A DNA stretch of 64,000 nt from Hydrogenovibrio crunogenus (GCF_004786015.1 NZ_CP032096.1:2108001-2172000), one strand, 5' to 3'. Shown: positions 18,672 through 28,676, counted from the stretch's first letter. Program-made: numbers and translations. The notes: a model not told the origin generated them from the sequence alone.

Positions 18672-19748
18672 TTAATTCGTAACGGCTACCGATTTTATTA
18701 ACGCAAAAACCGCCAGGCCTGGCTTCAAATTTAAGCGATCAGCCGAATGCTGTGTCACCTCACAAAACAAGTTTTGATCATCTTTCAGTCGCAAACGAAC
18801 CAATAAACGGTGCGCCCCTTGTGGAATCATTTCAACAATTGTGACCTTAAGATGGTTAATGATGCTCAACGCTTGTGGGTCTGACAGTGCCAGGCTGACA
18901 TCTCTCGCCAATACTCTAACACGCACAAGTTCTTGACCGGATAACGAAGGTTCTGACAACCAAAGTCTGTCCTGCCCTAATTGCACTGGATAAAGTCCTT
19001 GCTCTGCAGGCAAGGAAGTCGCTTGAATCACCGACACCGCTCCTTGTTCATCAAACAAGGGAGAATCGGCTCGTTTCAAGGCTTCTTGTAACGATTCAAC
19101 CGACTCGATTTTGCCTTTCGCCATAAAGACTACTCGATCTGCTAAACGTTCAACTTCAGCGGGGACATGAGTAATATAAAGAACCGGAATTCCATAATGA
19201 GCAATGAGGTTTTCCAACAGCGCTAACATTTCTGCTTTAGATTGCCAGTCTAGCGCGGATAAAGGCTCATCCATACAAAGCAATTTCGGCCGCATCAGCA
19301 ATGCACGTGCAATCGCCACCCGTTGACGCTCCCCGCCAGATAAAAAAGTCACTGCCCGGTCCAATTTATCTCGAATACCCACCGTATCGACCAGATAGTC
19401 AAAATCCATGGGCGAAAGTGTTTTCGGCAGTCGTTTGATACCATACAGCAGATTCTCGCGCACGGTCATATGCGGAAACAGAGCCGCATCTTGAAAAACA
19501 AATCCAATATCACGCTGAGCGGTTTTGACACTCTTTTTTCCCGCTTGCCAAAAAACATCCCCCACCTGTAAAACCCCACGTGTTCGTTTATCCAGCCCGG
19601 CAATCGCGCACAGCAAAGTACTTTTTCCACTGCCTGACCGGCCAAATAACACCGTCACACCTTGCAAAGGGAAATCGAATGGCCCTGTGCTGAGCTTGAA
19701 TTGATCCATGTCCAGTTCTAGGTCACCTTGAATACTCAGTTCGGTCAT
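18672..19748 (-). CDS. modC: Molybdate ABC transporter, ATP-binding protein
   Basis: 358 residues. ATPase domain (1-235): Walker A GRSGSGKST, signature LSGGERQRVAIARALL, Walker B LLCMDEPLSALD, switch His in YITH. The C-terminal TOBE/MopB-type domain (about 285-355) binds oxyanion and is typical of ModC. It follows modB after 4 bp. A CCAGGCCTGG repeat encodes Pro343-Gly-Leu near the C-terminus. Confidence 0.95.
   Translation of the reverse strand: MTELSIQGDLELDMDQFKLSTGPFDFPLQGVTVLFGRSGSGKSTLLCAIAGLDKRTRGVLQVGDVFWQAGKKSVKTAQRDIGFVFQDAALFPHMTVRENLLYGIKRLPKTLSPMDFDYLVDTVGIRDKLDRAVTFLSGGERQRVAIARALLMRPKLLCMDEPLSALDWQSKAEMLALLENLIAHYGIPVLYITHVPAEVERLADRVVFMAKGKIESVESLQEALKRADSPLFDEQGAVSVIQATSLPAEQGLYPVQLGQDRLWLSEPSLSGQELVRVRVLARDVSLALSDPQALSIINHLKVTIVEMIPQGAHRLLVRLRLKDDQNLFCEVTQHSADRLNLKPGLAVFALIKSVAVTN
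18713..18722 (-). repeat. CCAGGCCTGG dispersed repeat (inside modC)
   Basis: Exact copy; the minus-strand tail is CGGTTTTT. It lies in the TOBE domain coding region, in the Pro-Gly-Leu phase. Confidence 0.9.
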
Positions 19749-19752
19749 CTGG

Positions 19753-20448
19753 TTAGCCCACCTTCACACTGAAACGACGATTGATACCATAAACCAGCAT
19801 TAAAACCATCAAGGAAAACACCAACATCATGCCTGACAAAATATGTGCCTGGGTATATTCCAGACTCTCGACATGATCAAAGATATCAATCGACACCATA
19901 CGCGTCTCGCCGGGGATGTTCCCCCCAACCATCAAAACCACCCCAAATTCGCCAACGGTATGCGCAAATGTCAAGGTCGTTGCCACCAGAATACCGCGTC
20001 TGGATAGCGGTAGGATAATGGTTCTGAATTGGTCAAGAAAGGAAGCCCGTAAAGTGGCTGCGGCATCCAGTAAACGATGCGGAATTGCTTCAAACGCATG
20101 CATTAACGGTTGCACGGCAAATGGCAAGGAATAAAAAACCGAGCCGATGACCAGCCCGGTTTTACTGAAAGTCAACTGTCCTTCAAACCCAAACCAACGC
20201 AAAAACTCTGTCACAGGCCCTGTAGGATTCAACACGATCAATAAATAAAACCCTAACACCGTGGGCGGCAGCACTAACGGCAACGCCACTAACGCCTCCA
20301 ACAACACCTTATTAGACGAGCGCATTTGAGACATCCACCAAGCTAACGGCATCCCTAAAATTAATAGAATGACCGTCGTCAGAGTTGCGACTTCAAGTGT
20401 GACCCAAATAGGGGTTAAATTGATCTCTGTACCGAAAATTTCCAGCAT
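19753..20448 (-). CDS. modB: Molybdate ABC transporter, permease
   Basis: 231 residues with about five membrane helices. The EAA loop region (HAFEAIPHRLLDAAATLRAS) and the later GEFGVVLMVGGNIPGET motif are typical of ModB. It forms the inner-membrane channel with ModC. It starts 92 bp after modA, a gap that holds a CCAGGCCTGG repeat. Confidence 0.95.
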   Translation of the reverse strand: MLEIFGTEINLTPIWVTLEVATLTTVILLILGMPLAWWMSQMRSSNKVLLEALVALPLVLPPTVLGFYLLIVLNPTGPVTEFLRWFGFEGQLTFSKTGLVIGSVFYSLPFAVQPLMHAFEAIPHRLLDAAATLRASFLDQFRTIILPLSRRGILVATTLTFAHTVGEFGVVLMVGGNIPGETRMVSIDIFDHVESLEYTQAHILSGMMLVFSLMVLMLVYGINRRFSVKVG

Positions 20449-20501
20449 GAGTTTCCTTATTCCAATCCTGTTTATAACAAGAAAAGTTGCTTAAATAATA
20501 G

Positions 20502-20511
20502 CCAGGCCTGG
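20502..20511 (+). repeat. CCAGGCCTGG dispersed repeat (modA-modB gap)
   Basis: Exact copy, symmetric as AGCCAGGCCTGGCT, with tail CTGTTTTT on the + strand. The mod genes run on the minus strand, and on that strand no T run follows the hairpin, so this copy is not a terminator for the operon. Confidence 0.9.
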
Positions 20512-20540
20512 CTGTTTTTGAACGCATTATACCTTGAACA

Positions 20541-21302
20541 TCATGGGACGTTATAACCAAAACGGTTCATGATGGCGATGGCTTTAGGCGTTTTCATAAA
20601 ATCCATAAACGCTTGGACTGCAGCATTCTTTTCACCACGCTTCAAGATAACAGCGCCTTGATTAATCGGGGCATAATCAGAAGCAGGCACGACCCAATAA
20701 GCGCCTTTTCGGTAAACCGGGCTGCCCGGATCTACGACTTGAGACATGGCGACAAAGCCAATCGGGGCATTATGGGTCACCACATATTGAAACGCATGCG
20801 CGATGCTTTCCCCATTAACGATTCTAGATTTTACATGGTCATACAGCCCTTTTTTCTTTAAATAAGCCACCGCTCGTTCACCATAAGGTGCGGTTTTTGG
20901 ATTCGCTACCGCCAAATGTCTAAAATCAGCCGACTCTAGAACCTCGATAGGCTGACGATCAACAGGATATTGTGAGCTATATAAAACAATCTGACCTTGT
21001 GCATAGACGAAGTAACTGTTTCTAAGGCCAATACCCTGTTCAATGGTCTTTTTAGGACGGCGCTCATCCGCTCCGAAAAAAGCATCAAATGGCGCTCCGT
21101 TTTTAATTTGTGCATATAGCTTTCCGGTCGGACCGAATGAAAATTTGACCCGATGCCCTGATTCCTTTTCAAACGCCTCACCGATCACTTCAATCGTTTT
21201 GGTAAAATTTGCTGCCACAGCAATCGTCGCACTTTCGGCAAAAACCACCGTGCTGAACGAGACACTGATAGCAACACACCATAGACGAACCCAATTTTTC
21301 AT
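20541..21302 (-). CDS. modA: Molybdate ABC transporter, periplasmic binding protein
   Basis: 253 residues from ATG at 21302, which has AAGGGA 9 bases upstream. ATG at 21308 and TTG at 21326 are also in frame, but the TTG frame would place the ribosome site inside the gene. The signal peptide ends VVFA-ESAT. The mature N-terminus IAVAANFTKTIE and the motif FSFGPTGKLYAQIKNGAPFD fit ModA; binding of tungstate as well is likely for the family. A candidate ModE box lies 26 bp upstream. Confidence 0.95.
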   Translation of the reverse strand: MKNWVRLWCVAISVSFSTVVFAESATIAVAANFTKTIEVIGEAFEKESGHRVKFSFGPTGKLYAQIKNGAPFDAFFGADERRPKKTIEQGIGLRNSYFVYAQGQIVLYSSQYPVDRQPIEVLESADFRHLAVANPKTAPYGERAVAYLKKKGLYDHVKSRIVNGESIAHAFQYVVTHNAPIGFVAMSQVVDPGSPVYRKGAYWVVPASDYAPINQGAVILKRGEKNAAVQAFMDFMKTPKAIAIMNRFGYNVP

Positions 21303-21327
21303 TTTCATTCTTCCCTTTAAACTCAAT

Positions 21328-21352
21328 CTATATTACCTTTGATACATATCGA
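21328..21352 (-). promoter_or_regulatory. Candidate ModE operator upstream of modA
   Basis: Contains TATTACCTT-N2-ATACATATCGA, the same string found upstream of modE (22193-22217). Two independent copies, both in front of mod genes, point to ModE binding and Mo-dependent repression. Confidence 0.65.
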
Positions 21353-21366
21353 CTGGTAAAAAATTT

Positions 21367-22179
21367 TTAATCCGCAACCGCAAGTAAGACATGGCTGGCT
21401 TTGACTAAGGCGCAACATGGCTCCCCAACCTTCAACGCCATGTGTTCAACGCTTTGATTGGTCACGATGGCAGAAATAACCAAACCACCTTCCAATTGAA
21501 TCGAAACATCGCTGTTAATCTCGCCCGTCTCAATATGACTGATCGAACCACAGAATTGGTTGCGAGCGCTGGTTTTAAGAGCATCATTGCCCCCCTCTGT
21601 CAAAATCACCCAACTGGCTTTAATGAGCGCATAAGCGTCAGACCCTACCTCCAAACCTAAGCGTTCAAGGCTGCCTGAGGTAATCTGTGCCACTATTTCA
21701 TTACCGCCTCCAATCGCAAGGGTGATATCGCAGTTAACCGCTCCCCTTTCAATATGAATGACAGATCCATGAAACAAATTTCTAGCACTGGTTTTCATCG
21801 AAATTTTCCTCATTAAATCTAATTGGCTCAACATGGTCGGAGAAAGCGTCTCTAACTGCCTCATCCATTGTTGCATTTGTTCATTGAACAACTGATACGC
21901 CGCCACCAGAGAATGACCCGATGGCGTTAATGTCATTCCACCCCCGCCCGCGCCGCCTTTTTGTGGGGTGACCAACGGCGTACCGGATAACTGGTTCATG
22001 GCTTCAATCGCTTGCCAAGCGCCTTTATAACTCAAACCACAGGCTTTTGCGGCAGCCGAAAGCGATCCCAAAGAGGCGATTTTATTCAACAATTCCAAAC
22101 GGCGCTGTCCTGACTGGGACTGCTTACTTCCCATCAAAAAAGACTGCACTAATTGTTCAGACATGCTTTCAGATCCCAT
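21367..22179 (-). CDS. modE: Molybdenum-dependent transcriptional regulator
   Basis: 270 residues. The winged-helix N-terminus (about 15-125) has the typical SLGSLSAAAKACGLSYKGAW and GGAGGGGMTLTPSG. Two TOBE/Mop domains follow (about 128-195 and 200-268), each with TSARNxxxGxxxxIExGxxNxD, and form the molybdate site in the dimer. ATG at 22164 (MSEQL) is an alternative start. It heads the modE-modA-modB-modC cluster, and a box like that before modA lies just upstream, suggesting autoregulation. Confidence 0.96.
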   Translation of the reverse strand: MGSESMSEQLVQSFLMGSKQSQSGQRRLELLNKIASLGSLSAAAKACGLSYKGAWQAIEAMNQLSGTPLVTPQKGGAGGGGMTLTPSGHSLVAAYQLFNEQMQQWMRQLETLSPTMLSQLDLMRKISMKTSARNLFHGSVIHIERGAVNCDITLAIGGGNEIVAQITSGSLERLGLEVGSDAYALIKASWVILTEGGNDALKTSARNQFCGSISHIETGEINSDVSIQLEGGLVISAIVTNQSVEHMALKVGEPCCALVKASHVLLAVAD

Positions 22180-22192
22180 TAGATCACACCAA

Positions 22193-22217
22193 CGTTATTA
22201 CCTTAAATACATATCGA
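22193..22217 (-). promoter_or_regulatory. Candidate ModE operator upstream of modE
   Basis: CGTTAT-N12-ATATCG, a near-palindrome of the kind known for ModE half-sites. It shares TATTACCTT-N2-ATACATATCGA with the modA upstream copy and lies 14 bp before the modE start. Confidence 0.65.
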
Positions 22218-22346
22218 ATTATAGACTAGAATAAATACTGATGCAATTCACCAATCAATTCAGCCATATCCCAATGCAAAAGATTGTTTAATCTTCCACA
22301 TCATGTTATTTTCTTCCTCTAACTTAAGCAGGGATCATAACCGTCT

Positions 22347-23318
22347 ATGAATGTGAAAAAACGTCACGCTTTTAAAGCTTTCTGGGGACTCAATGCGTCT
22401 CAGGCAAGCCATCATGAAAAACTGGTTTCAGCACTAGGGGGCTTTCTTTCTATTCTGTTGATTCTGCTTGTCAGCAGGTCTTTTTTAGAGTTGTCGGCTA
22501 GTGTCGCTTTAGTCGCTTCCATGGGGGCATCAGCGGTTCTTTTATTTGCCGTTCCTCACGGCCCTTTGTCTCAACCCTGGCCGTTACTGGGAGGAAACTT
22601 GATCTCCGCTTTCATCGGGGTGACGTGTGCGCAGTTAATCGACCCGCCGATTCTGGCGGCCAGTACAGCGGTCGGGCTAGCTATTTTGGCGATGTATTAT
22701 TTTAAATGTATTCACCCCCCCGGTGGCGCAACCGCTTTAACTGCTGCTATTGGCGGTGAAAGTATTCATGCATTAGGCTATCAATTTGTCATCACCCCTG
22801 TGCTGTTGAATGTACTGTGCATCTTGATGATTGCCATTATATTCAATGCCTTCTTCCACTGGCGTCGTTACCCTGCTGCTTTGCAACATAGCACTTACTC
22901 ACCCCCCGATACCCCCTCAAATGAAAACCTGTCGCATGAAGACTTCATTCACGCCCTGAAAGAAATTGATTCGTTCGTCGACATTAATGAACACGATTTA
23001 AAACGCATTTTTGAATTGGCGAATCTCAATGCCAATGCCACCCATCTTGACCCTGACGATATTCAGCTCGGTGAAGTTTACAGTAACGGAAAGCTGGGGA
23101 AAAACTGGTCGATGCGACAGGTGATTGACGAATCCAGAAGTGATAACCCTGCAAAAGATTATGTTATTTTTAAACAGATTGCCGGGCAGGAAAAAAAGAC
23201 CTCTGACTGCATCACGCGAGCGGAATTTGCGCGCTGGGCGCAATACCCCATGATTAAAGAAAATGGTTTATGGCATCGAAAGAGCGCACCAAATCAATCA
23301 ACCAGCGGTGCGGAGTAA
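22347..23318 (+). CDS. HPP family integral membrane protein with unusual C-terminal domain
   Basis: 323 residues. The first ~175 hold about four membrane helices and the family signature CIHPPGGATAL; HPP proteins include nitrite transporters of cyanobacteria and plastids. Many bacterial members carry C-terminal CBS domains. Here the C-terminal ~140 residues are soluble and helical (EDFIHALKEIDSFVDINEHDLKRI), with a stretch LGEVYSNGKLGKNWSMRQV that does not look like a CBS pair to me. It stands alone, divergent from modE. Transport of nitrite or another small anion is only an inference. Confidence 0.75.
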   Translation: MNVKKRHAFKAFWGLNASQASHHEKLVSALGGFLSILLILLVSRSFLELSASVALVASMGASAVLLFAVPHGPLSQPWPLLGGNLISAFIGVTCAQLIDPPILAASTAVGLAILAMYYFKCIHPPGGATALTAAIGGESIHALGYQFVITPVLLNVLCILMIAIIFNAFFHWRRYPAALQHSTYSPPDTPSNENLSHEDFIHALKEIDSFVDINEHDLKRIFELANLNANATHLDPDDIQLGEVYSNGKLGKNWSMRQVIDESRSDNPAKDYVIFKQIAGQEKKTSDCITRAEFARWAQYPMIKENGLWHRKSAPNQSTSGAE

Positions 23319-23360
23319 AGGGTAAAGGTTATTTATAGCCGCGTCGTAAACAGCACCGAA

Positions 23361-23882
<522 letters not shown>

Positions 23883-23923
23883 CTACTTCAGAATACCCTG
23901 TTGCTCTAGTGTGAATGTGTACT

Positions 23924-24454
23924 TCATTCCTCTGCAAAGGGGGCGTCGATTCCTTTCCAGTTTAACACCCACTCTGAAACTTGATTGGCAGGCATAGGCC
24001 GAGCAATTCCATAACCTTGTACTTGCTCACACCCCATCTCCAACAGAGCTTCAAAATGCGCGACCGTTTCAACCCCTTCCGCAATCACTTCACGATTAAA
24101 GACCGAGGCAAGCTTTAAAATCCCTTCAATAATGGCTCTATCATCCATATCAACCAACATGTCTCGAACAAAGCTTTTATCAACCTTGATGGTACGCGCA
24201 GGCAAGTGTCTTAAATACATGAGGGAGGAATAGCCCGTTCCAAAGTCATCCAAGGCAAAATTGACCCCCATCTCTCGACAGAGATGCACCAGCTCACTCA
24301 TATTACTGACATTTTCTAAAGCGGTCGTTTCGAGCACTTCTATTTCCAGCGAAAACTTAGGAAGTTCTGGGTACTGATTAAGCAAACGCTCTAATATTTG
24401 CACAAAATCTTTCTGCTGTAAAAAATATGCACTGACATTCACACTGATGTTCAT
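23924..24454 (-). pseudogene. C-terminal part of EAL domain, separated from the GGDEF-EAL gene by an in-frame TAA
   Basis: 176 residues from ATG at 24454, in the same frame as the gene at 24461-27793 and only two codons past its TAA. It holds the rest of the EAL fold: ISVNVSAYF, EVLETTALEN, LDDFGTGYSSL, KVDKSFV and AEGVET, so the catalytic residues of this half are all kept. There is no ribosome site before the ATG. Possibilities are a recent nonsense mutation, translational read-through, reinitiation, or a sequencing error. Alone, this piece lacks the E-A-L motif and first barrel strands. Confidence 0.7.
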
Positions 24455-24460
24455 ATCAAG

Positions 24461-27400
24461 TTATTGAGAACGCCACTCAGACATTTGCTTCAAGGCTGTT
24501 GCCATCACCCATTGATCCAATTCGACTGAAAAGGGATGGTTTTCAATAAACGGCAAGAACTCATGAGGTGTCAATACCCCTCTTTTAGGATGATTCCAAC
24601 GAATCAATGCCTCCACACCGATTACCGTATTCTGCGCCAGGTTCACTTTCGGCTGATAATACAGTTCAAATTCTTCTTGCCTTAACGCTTCTTGCATTTC
24701 ATTTTGAATGGCGCCTTGTGATTGGAGCATGGAATCCATTTGAACATCAAAATAGTGATAACGGTTTTTACCCGACTGTTTCGCTTGATACATGGCCTGA
24801 TCAGCATGCCGCATGAGCTGGTCAGTATCGACATTATCCGTAGGATAGAAAGTCACCCCGATACTGGCGCTGACACTGACAGATTCGCCCTCAATCTCAA
24901 CGGGTTCCGAAGTTGATGCCAACAAACGCCTTAAAATCATTTCGCAGTCCTTGGGGGCATCGAGATTCACCAAGACAACGACAAACTCATCCCCCCCAAT
25001 TCGGGCCAATGTATCTTCCTCTCTCAAAACAATTTTCATTCGTTTTGACAGTTCAATCAATAACTCATCACCGGCATCATGCCCGTGTTGATCGTTAACT
25101 TTTTTAAAGCCATCTAAATCAATAAATAACACCGCCAATAAAGAGTTGTGCCGTTGGGATGTAAAGATAGCCTGTTGTAGCCGATCCGCTAACAAGGATC
25201 GATTCGGTAGCTGGGTCAACACATCATAATGGGCAATATGCTCAAGTTGTTTTTGCTGTTCTTTCAAAGAAGTGATGTCCGTAAACAAGGCTAAATAATT
25301 TTGCGTCATGCCATCGCTGTTCTTAATGGCCGTAATCGTAATCATCTGTGGGTAAACGACGCCGTGCTTATTACGGTTCCAAATCTCACCTGACCAATGA
25401 TCCTCTTCAAACAAGGTTTTCCACATCAAATTATAGAATTCTTTCGACTGACACCCTGAGTTAAGAATATTGGGATTCAACCCCAATACTTCATCACGTT
25501 CATACCCGGTGATTTGAGTAAACCCTTTATTGACATCAATGATACGGGCGTGTTTATCCGTAATCATAATCCCTTCTCTTGCATGGGTGAAAACACTGGC
25601 TGCTAAATTGAGGCGTTCTTCCGCTTCACGCTTATCGGAAATATCAATGTAACTCACCACCAACCCATAAACAGGATGGTTTAATGGCGTTGCACTCACG
25701 CTTAACCAGACGCAGCCATCGGTATGACACACTTTCATAATTTGGTTTTTAACGGTAACCTGGTCTTTTAATGAACGCACACTAGCAAACTCTTCTGGCG
25801 GCATAACGGTGCCGTCAGCTCGATAAATCGTCCATTCCTTAGCATCGTATTTTCGTGCCAAATGCTCCTCACGAGAAATACCCAACAGTACTTCAGAGGC
25901 AGAGTTGCATTCTACAATCTGCCCTTCTTTATCAGTTAATGTGACGCCAATCGGTAAAATTTCAAAAATCGTACGTAAACGCTCCTCGTTTTTAACCAGT
26001 AAATCTTCAGAATGTTTACGTTCTGTAATATCCATATGAATCCCAACCATACGAGTGGGCTGCCCTTCTGCGTCCCATTCAACCGTTTGTCCTTGAGATT
26101 CAATCCAAACCCAGTCGCCATCACCAGAACGCAACCGATAATCTACACTATAAGTTTCACCTTTTTCTAAATGTGCTTTTAAGCGTTTCAAAACATACGC
26201 ATCATCAGGGTGTAGCAGGGAAGCCCATTTATCATAGTCCACCTTAAAGGCTTCTGGCTGATACCCTAGCATCGTATAAGAACGTTCATCCCAAAGCATG
26301 ACATTATTGTCGATGTCCCAATCCCACTGCCCAATTTTGCTGGCAGATAGAATTAACTCAAGGCGTTCATCTTTTTCAGCCAACTCTTCGGACTGCCTCA
26401 CTCGGGTCGTGACATCTCGGGATAGGAAAATAAAAGAAACGACTTCATTTTGTTGATTGGTCTTGGTTGAAACGGATAATTCATAGCAAGATAATTTTCC
26501 ATGCTGAGCCAAAGAATATTCCAATCCGTGAGACCGTCCGGTTTCCAAGGCTTCAGTCATCGCCTGAGCAATAACATCGCTCACAGATTCAGGAAGCACG
26601 TCATTCACTTTTTTGCCAACAAACTGTTCCGGTTTTAAATATAGCTTTTTAATATCAGCGGTATGAAAATTAAGAATACGACCTTCTTTATCGACTTCAA
26701 ATAATAAGTCCGGAATCGTATCCAATGTGGCTTCAAGCTGATTTCTGGCTTCAACTAAAGCCTGTTGTGAGCGGCGCAACTCTGTAATGTCTTGCGCCAC
26801 CCCTAAGTAACCGATTTTCTGATGATTTTCATCTAAAATAGGCGTCACAATTAAAGAAACAGGTACTCTGACGCCGTCTTTACGAACGTAAGTCCACTCA
26901 TGATCGTGAGGTGATTCTTCTGTTAATTTTTCCGTAAAGACCTGAAATCCTGTAATGGGTCGTTTTAACGCTTTAGACAGCTTCTGAGCACGCGTTTCGA
27001 CTTCCTTTTGAGAATGAAACTTCAATGGCGTTTCCTGCCCCACCAATTCTCCAGATGAATACCCTAAAAGTTTTTCAGCACCTGAATTAAACTCTGTAAT
27101 GACCCCTTCCGTATCGGTCGCAATCACCGCCACTTCGGTTGAAGAGTCCATAATATTGGTCAAGGTGGTCGCGACCTGTTTTAACTCAGCCTGCAATTGT
27201 TTTCGTCGGGAAATGTCGTAAAATAAAAACAGAATCAAAAGAGCTTGAGCAAACACTGCCAGCACAAGAATTAAAGACTGTCTCTCTTTACTTTGTTCCA
27301 GCTCTTCTTCCTGCCGTTGTAACAATTCTTCTAAGTTGCTTTGATAATGCTGCAAATCTTTTTCCTGATGTCCGCGGGAGGACAATTCATGAATAGTGGA

Positions 27401-27793
27401 AACGAGAAAGGACTGTCCACCAAAAGAATAAGGAATAGAATGAACGGCTACCTCACGAGTACTTCCATCAGCGAGACGATGGCGAAAGATAAAGTAATTA
27501 CGTTTTTCTTCTCGTGCCAATGCTAGTTCTTTTGAGATTTGCTTTGGCGTTAAGGTATTCAAGTCTTGAATTGACATTTTTTTCAATTCGTCACGAGAAT
27601 AGCCATAGAAGGTTTCAGCCGCCCGGTTAGCTCGGACGATCTTCCCTGTTACAGGGTGCATAATCAGCATCACCGCATTCTGACGTTCAAAAAACTCGTC
27701 AAAGGTTGGAACGGCATAAGCCACCCCTGTATGACAGAACAGCACTACCAGAAACAATGAAGTTCGTAACAATTTCTTCAAGCTAATGATCAT
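24461..27793 (-). CDS. Membrane multi-PAS GGDEF-EAL protein, stopped within the EAL domain
   Basis: 1110 residues. Signal-like N-terminus (1-27); periplasmic PAS (about 30-140); coiled coil and membrane helix (about 172-193); then five further PAS domains (about 205-335, 345-465, 470-595, 600-720, 725-850); GGDEF (about 855-1015) with GGDEF and inhibitory REED five residues before it; start of EAL (about 1030-1110) with EALIRWNHP. Translation halts at TAA (24461-24463) after EWRSQ, in the middle of the EAL barrel. The cyclase half should be active. The full gene would be about 1289 residues over 23924-27793. Confidence 0.88.
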   Translation of the reverse strand: MIISLKKLLRTSLFLVVLFCHTGVAYAVPTFDEFFERQNAVMLIMHPVTGKIVRANRAAETFYGYSRDELKKMSIQDLNTLTPKQISKELALAREEKRNYFIFRHRLADGSTREVAVHSIPYSFGGQSFLVSTIHELSSRGHQEKDLQHYQSNLEELLQRQEEELEQSKERQSLILVLAVFAQALLILFLFYDISRRKQLQAELKQVATTLTNIMDSSTEVAVIATDTEGVITEFNSGAEKLLGYSSGELVGQETPLKFHSQKEVETRAQKLSKALKRPITGFQVFTEKLTEESPHDHEWTYVRKDGVRVPVSLIVTPILDENHQKIGYLGVAQDITELRRSQQALVEARNQLEATLDTIPDLLFEVDKEGRILNFHTADIKKLYLKPEQFVGKKVNDVLPESVSDVIAQAMTEALETGRSHGLEYSLAQHGKLSCYELSVSTKTNQQNEVVSFIFLSRDVTTRVRQSEELAEKDERLELILSASKIGQWDWDIDNNVMLWDERSYTMLGYQPEAFKVDYDKWASLLHPDDAYVLKRLKAHLEKGETYSVDYRLRSGDGDWVWIESQGQTVEWDAEGQPTRMVGIHMDITERKHSEDLLVKNEERLRTIFEILPIGVTLTDKEGQIVECNSASEVLLGISREEHLARKYDAKEWTIYRADGTVMPPEEFASVRSLKDQVTVKNQIMKVCHTDGCVWLSVSATPLNHPVYGLVVSYIDISDKREAEERLNLAASVFTHAREGIMITDKHARIIDVNKGFTQITGYERDEVLGLNPNILNSGCQSKEFYNLMWKTLFEEDHWSGEIWNRNKHGVVYPQMITITAIKNSDGMTQNYLALFTDITSLKEQQKQLEHIAHYDVLTQLPNRSLLADRLQQAIFTSQRHNSLLAVLFIDLDGFKKVNDQHGHDAGDELLIELSKRMKIVLREEDTLARIGGDEFVVVLVNLDAPKDCEMILRRLLASTSEPVEIEGESVSVSASIGVTFYPTDNVDTDQLMRHADQAMYQAKQSGKNRYHYFDVQMDSMLQSQGAIQNEMQEALRQEEFELYYQPKVNLAQNTVIGVEALIRWNHPKRGVLTPHEFLPFIENHPFSVELDQWVMATALKQMSEWRSQ

Positions 27794-27878
27794 ATTTTTT
27801 CTTTTAGTTACCCTTTAAAAACAATATGAAAGCAACGCATGTGATCACCTAAAAAACAATATTCTCATAACGAAGGCA

Positions 27879-28499
27879 TTATGCATCAGAACCCGTATAC
27901 TTAAATATCCCATATCTAACTTCAGAGGTGGTTTTCTCTCGATAACACCCCCACCCCTCAGGCAATTTAGGCCAATCCAGCGCTTTTTCTTGTTCCAAAT
28001 ATAGCCAGGCCTGGTCGGTTTTTATATAGTGATTTTGAAAAAGAAGTTCTACCGCAGGTTGCATTAATCCTTGATGAAAAGGAGGATCCAGAAAAATCAC
28101 ATCAAATACTTTAGGCGGTGCTTGCTGCAACCATTGCAAGCTATCTCCATGAATCACGTCGGCATCAGACACCTTTAGGGTGATTAAATTTTGCTGAATT
28201 TGTTGAGCATTATGCTTGTTCAGCTCTAAAAAAAAGACCGAGTTTGCACCACGAGACAATGCCTCCAAGCCTAAGGCACCTGTGCCTGCAAATACGTCCA
28301 AGCAATCCGCACCTGCGATATCAAATTGAAGCCAATTAAATAATGTTTCACGCACACGGTCAGACGTTGGTCGAAGGCCTTCAGCCGACAAAACGGGCAG
28401 TTTGCGCCCCCGAAAATCACCGCCAATAATACGCAGACTCCCGCCTGTCTGATTAGAAGAATGTTTTCGCCCTGATTTTCTTTCAACTCGCTTTTTCAT
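27879..28499 (-). CDS. rsmD: 16S rRNA (guanine(966)-N2)-methyltransferase
   Basis: 206 residues. SAM-binding motif LDVFAGTGALGLEALSRGA and catalytic FLDPPF are typical of RsmD, as is the N-terminal IIGGDFRGRKL and RPTSDRVRETLFNWL. A basic tail-like N-terminus (KKRVERKSGRKH) precedes it. A CCAGGCCTGG repeat encodes Gln-Ala-Trp near residue 164. Confidence 0.97.
   Translation of the reverse strand: MKKRVERKSGRKHSSNQTGGSLRIIGGDFRGRKLPVLSAEGLRPTSDRVRETLFNWLQFDIAGADCLDVFAGTGALGLEALSRGANSVFFLELNKHNAQQIQQNLITLKVSDADVIHGDSLQWLQQAPPKVFDVIFLDPPFHQGLMQPAVELLFQNHYIKTDQAWLYLEQEKALDWPKLPEGWGCYREKTTSEVRYGIFKYTGSDA
28005..28014 (+). repeat. CCAGGCCTGG dispersed repeat (inside rsmD)
   Basis: Exact copy, tail TCGGTTTTT (one base longer than usual) on the + strand. 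Read in the Gln-Ala-Trp phase. Confidence 0.88.
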
Positions 28500-28637
28500 T
28501 TATTCCGTATTCAGCATTTTTTAAGAATTACCTAGCCCGTATAATAACCAAGTCTATCTAATTTCGTTACAAAAACCGACGATATATCACTATCGTAACT
28601 TAAAACACATACATAATTAAGTAATTGTACTCATATT

Positions 28638-28674
28638 TGACAAATAACCATTCTAATTGGTAAGGTAATACCAA
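28638..28674 (+). promoter_or_regulatory. Candidate promoter with overlapping inverted repeat before the ferritin-like cluster
   Basis: A perfect TTGACA (28638-28643) is followed after 18 bp by the poor -10 TAAGGT. An inverted repeat TTGGTA-N6-TACCAA (28657-28674) overlaps the -10, as an operator would. Moderate to weak. Confidence 0.4.
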
Positions 28675-28676
28675 GT

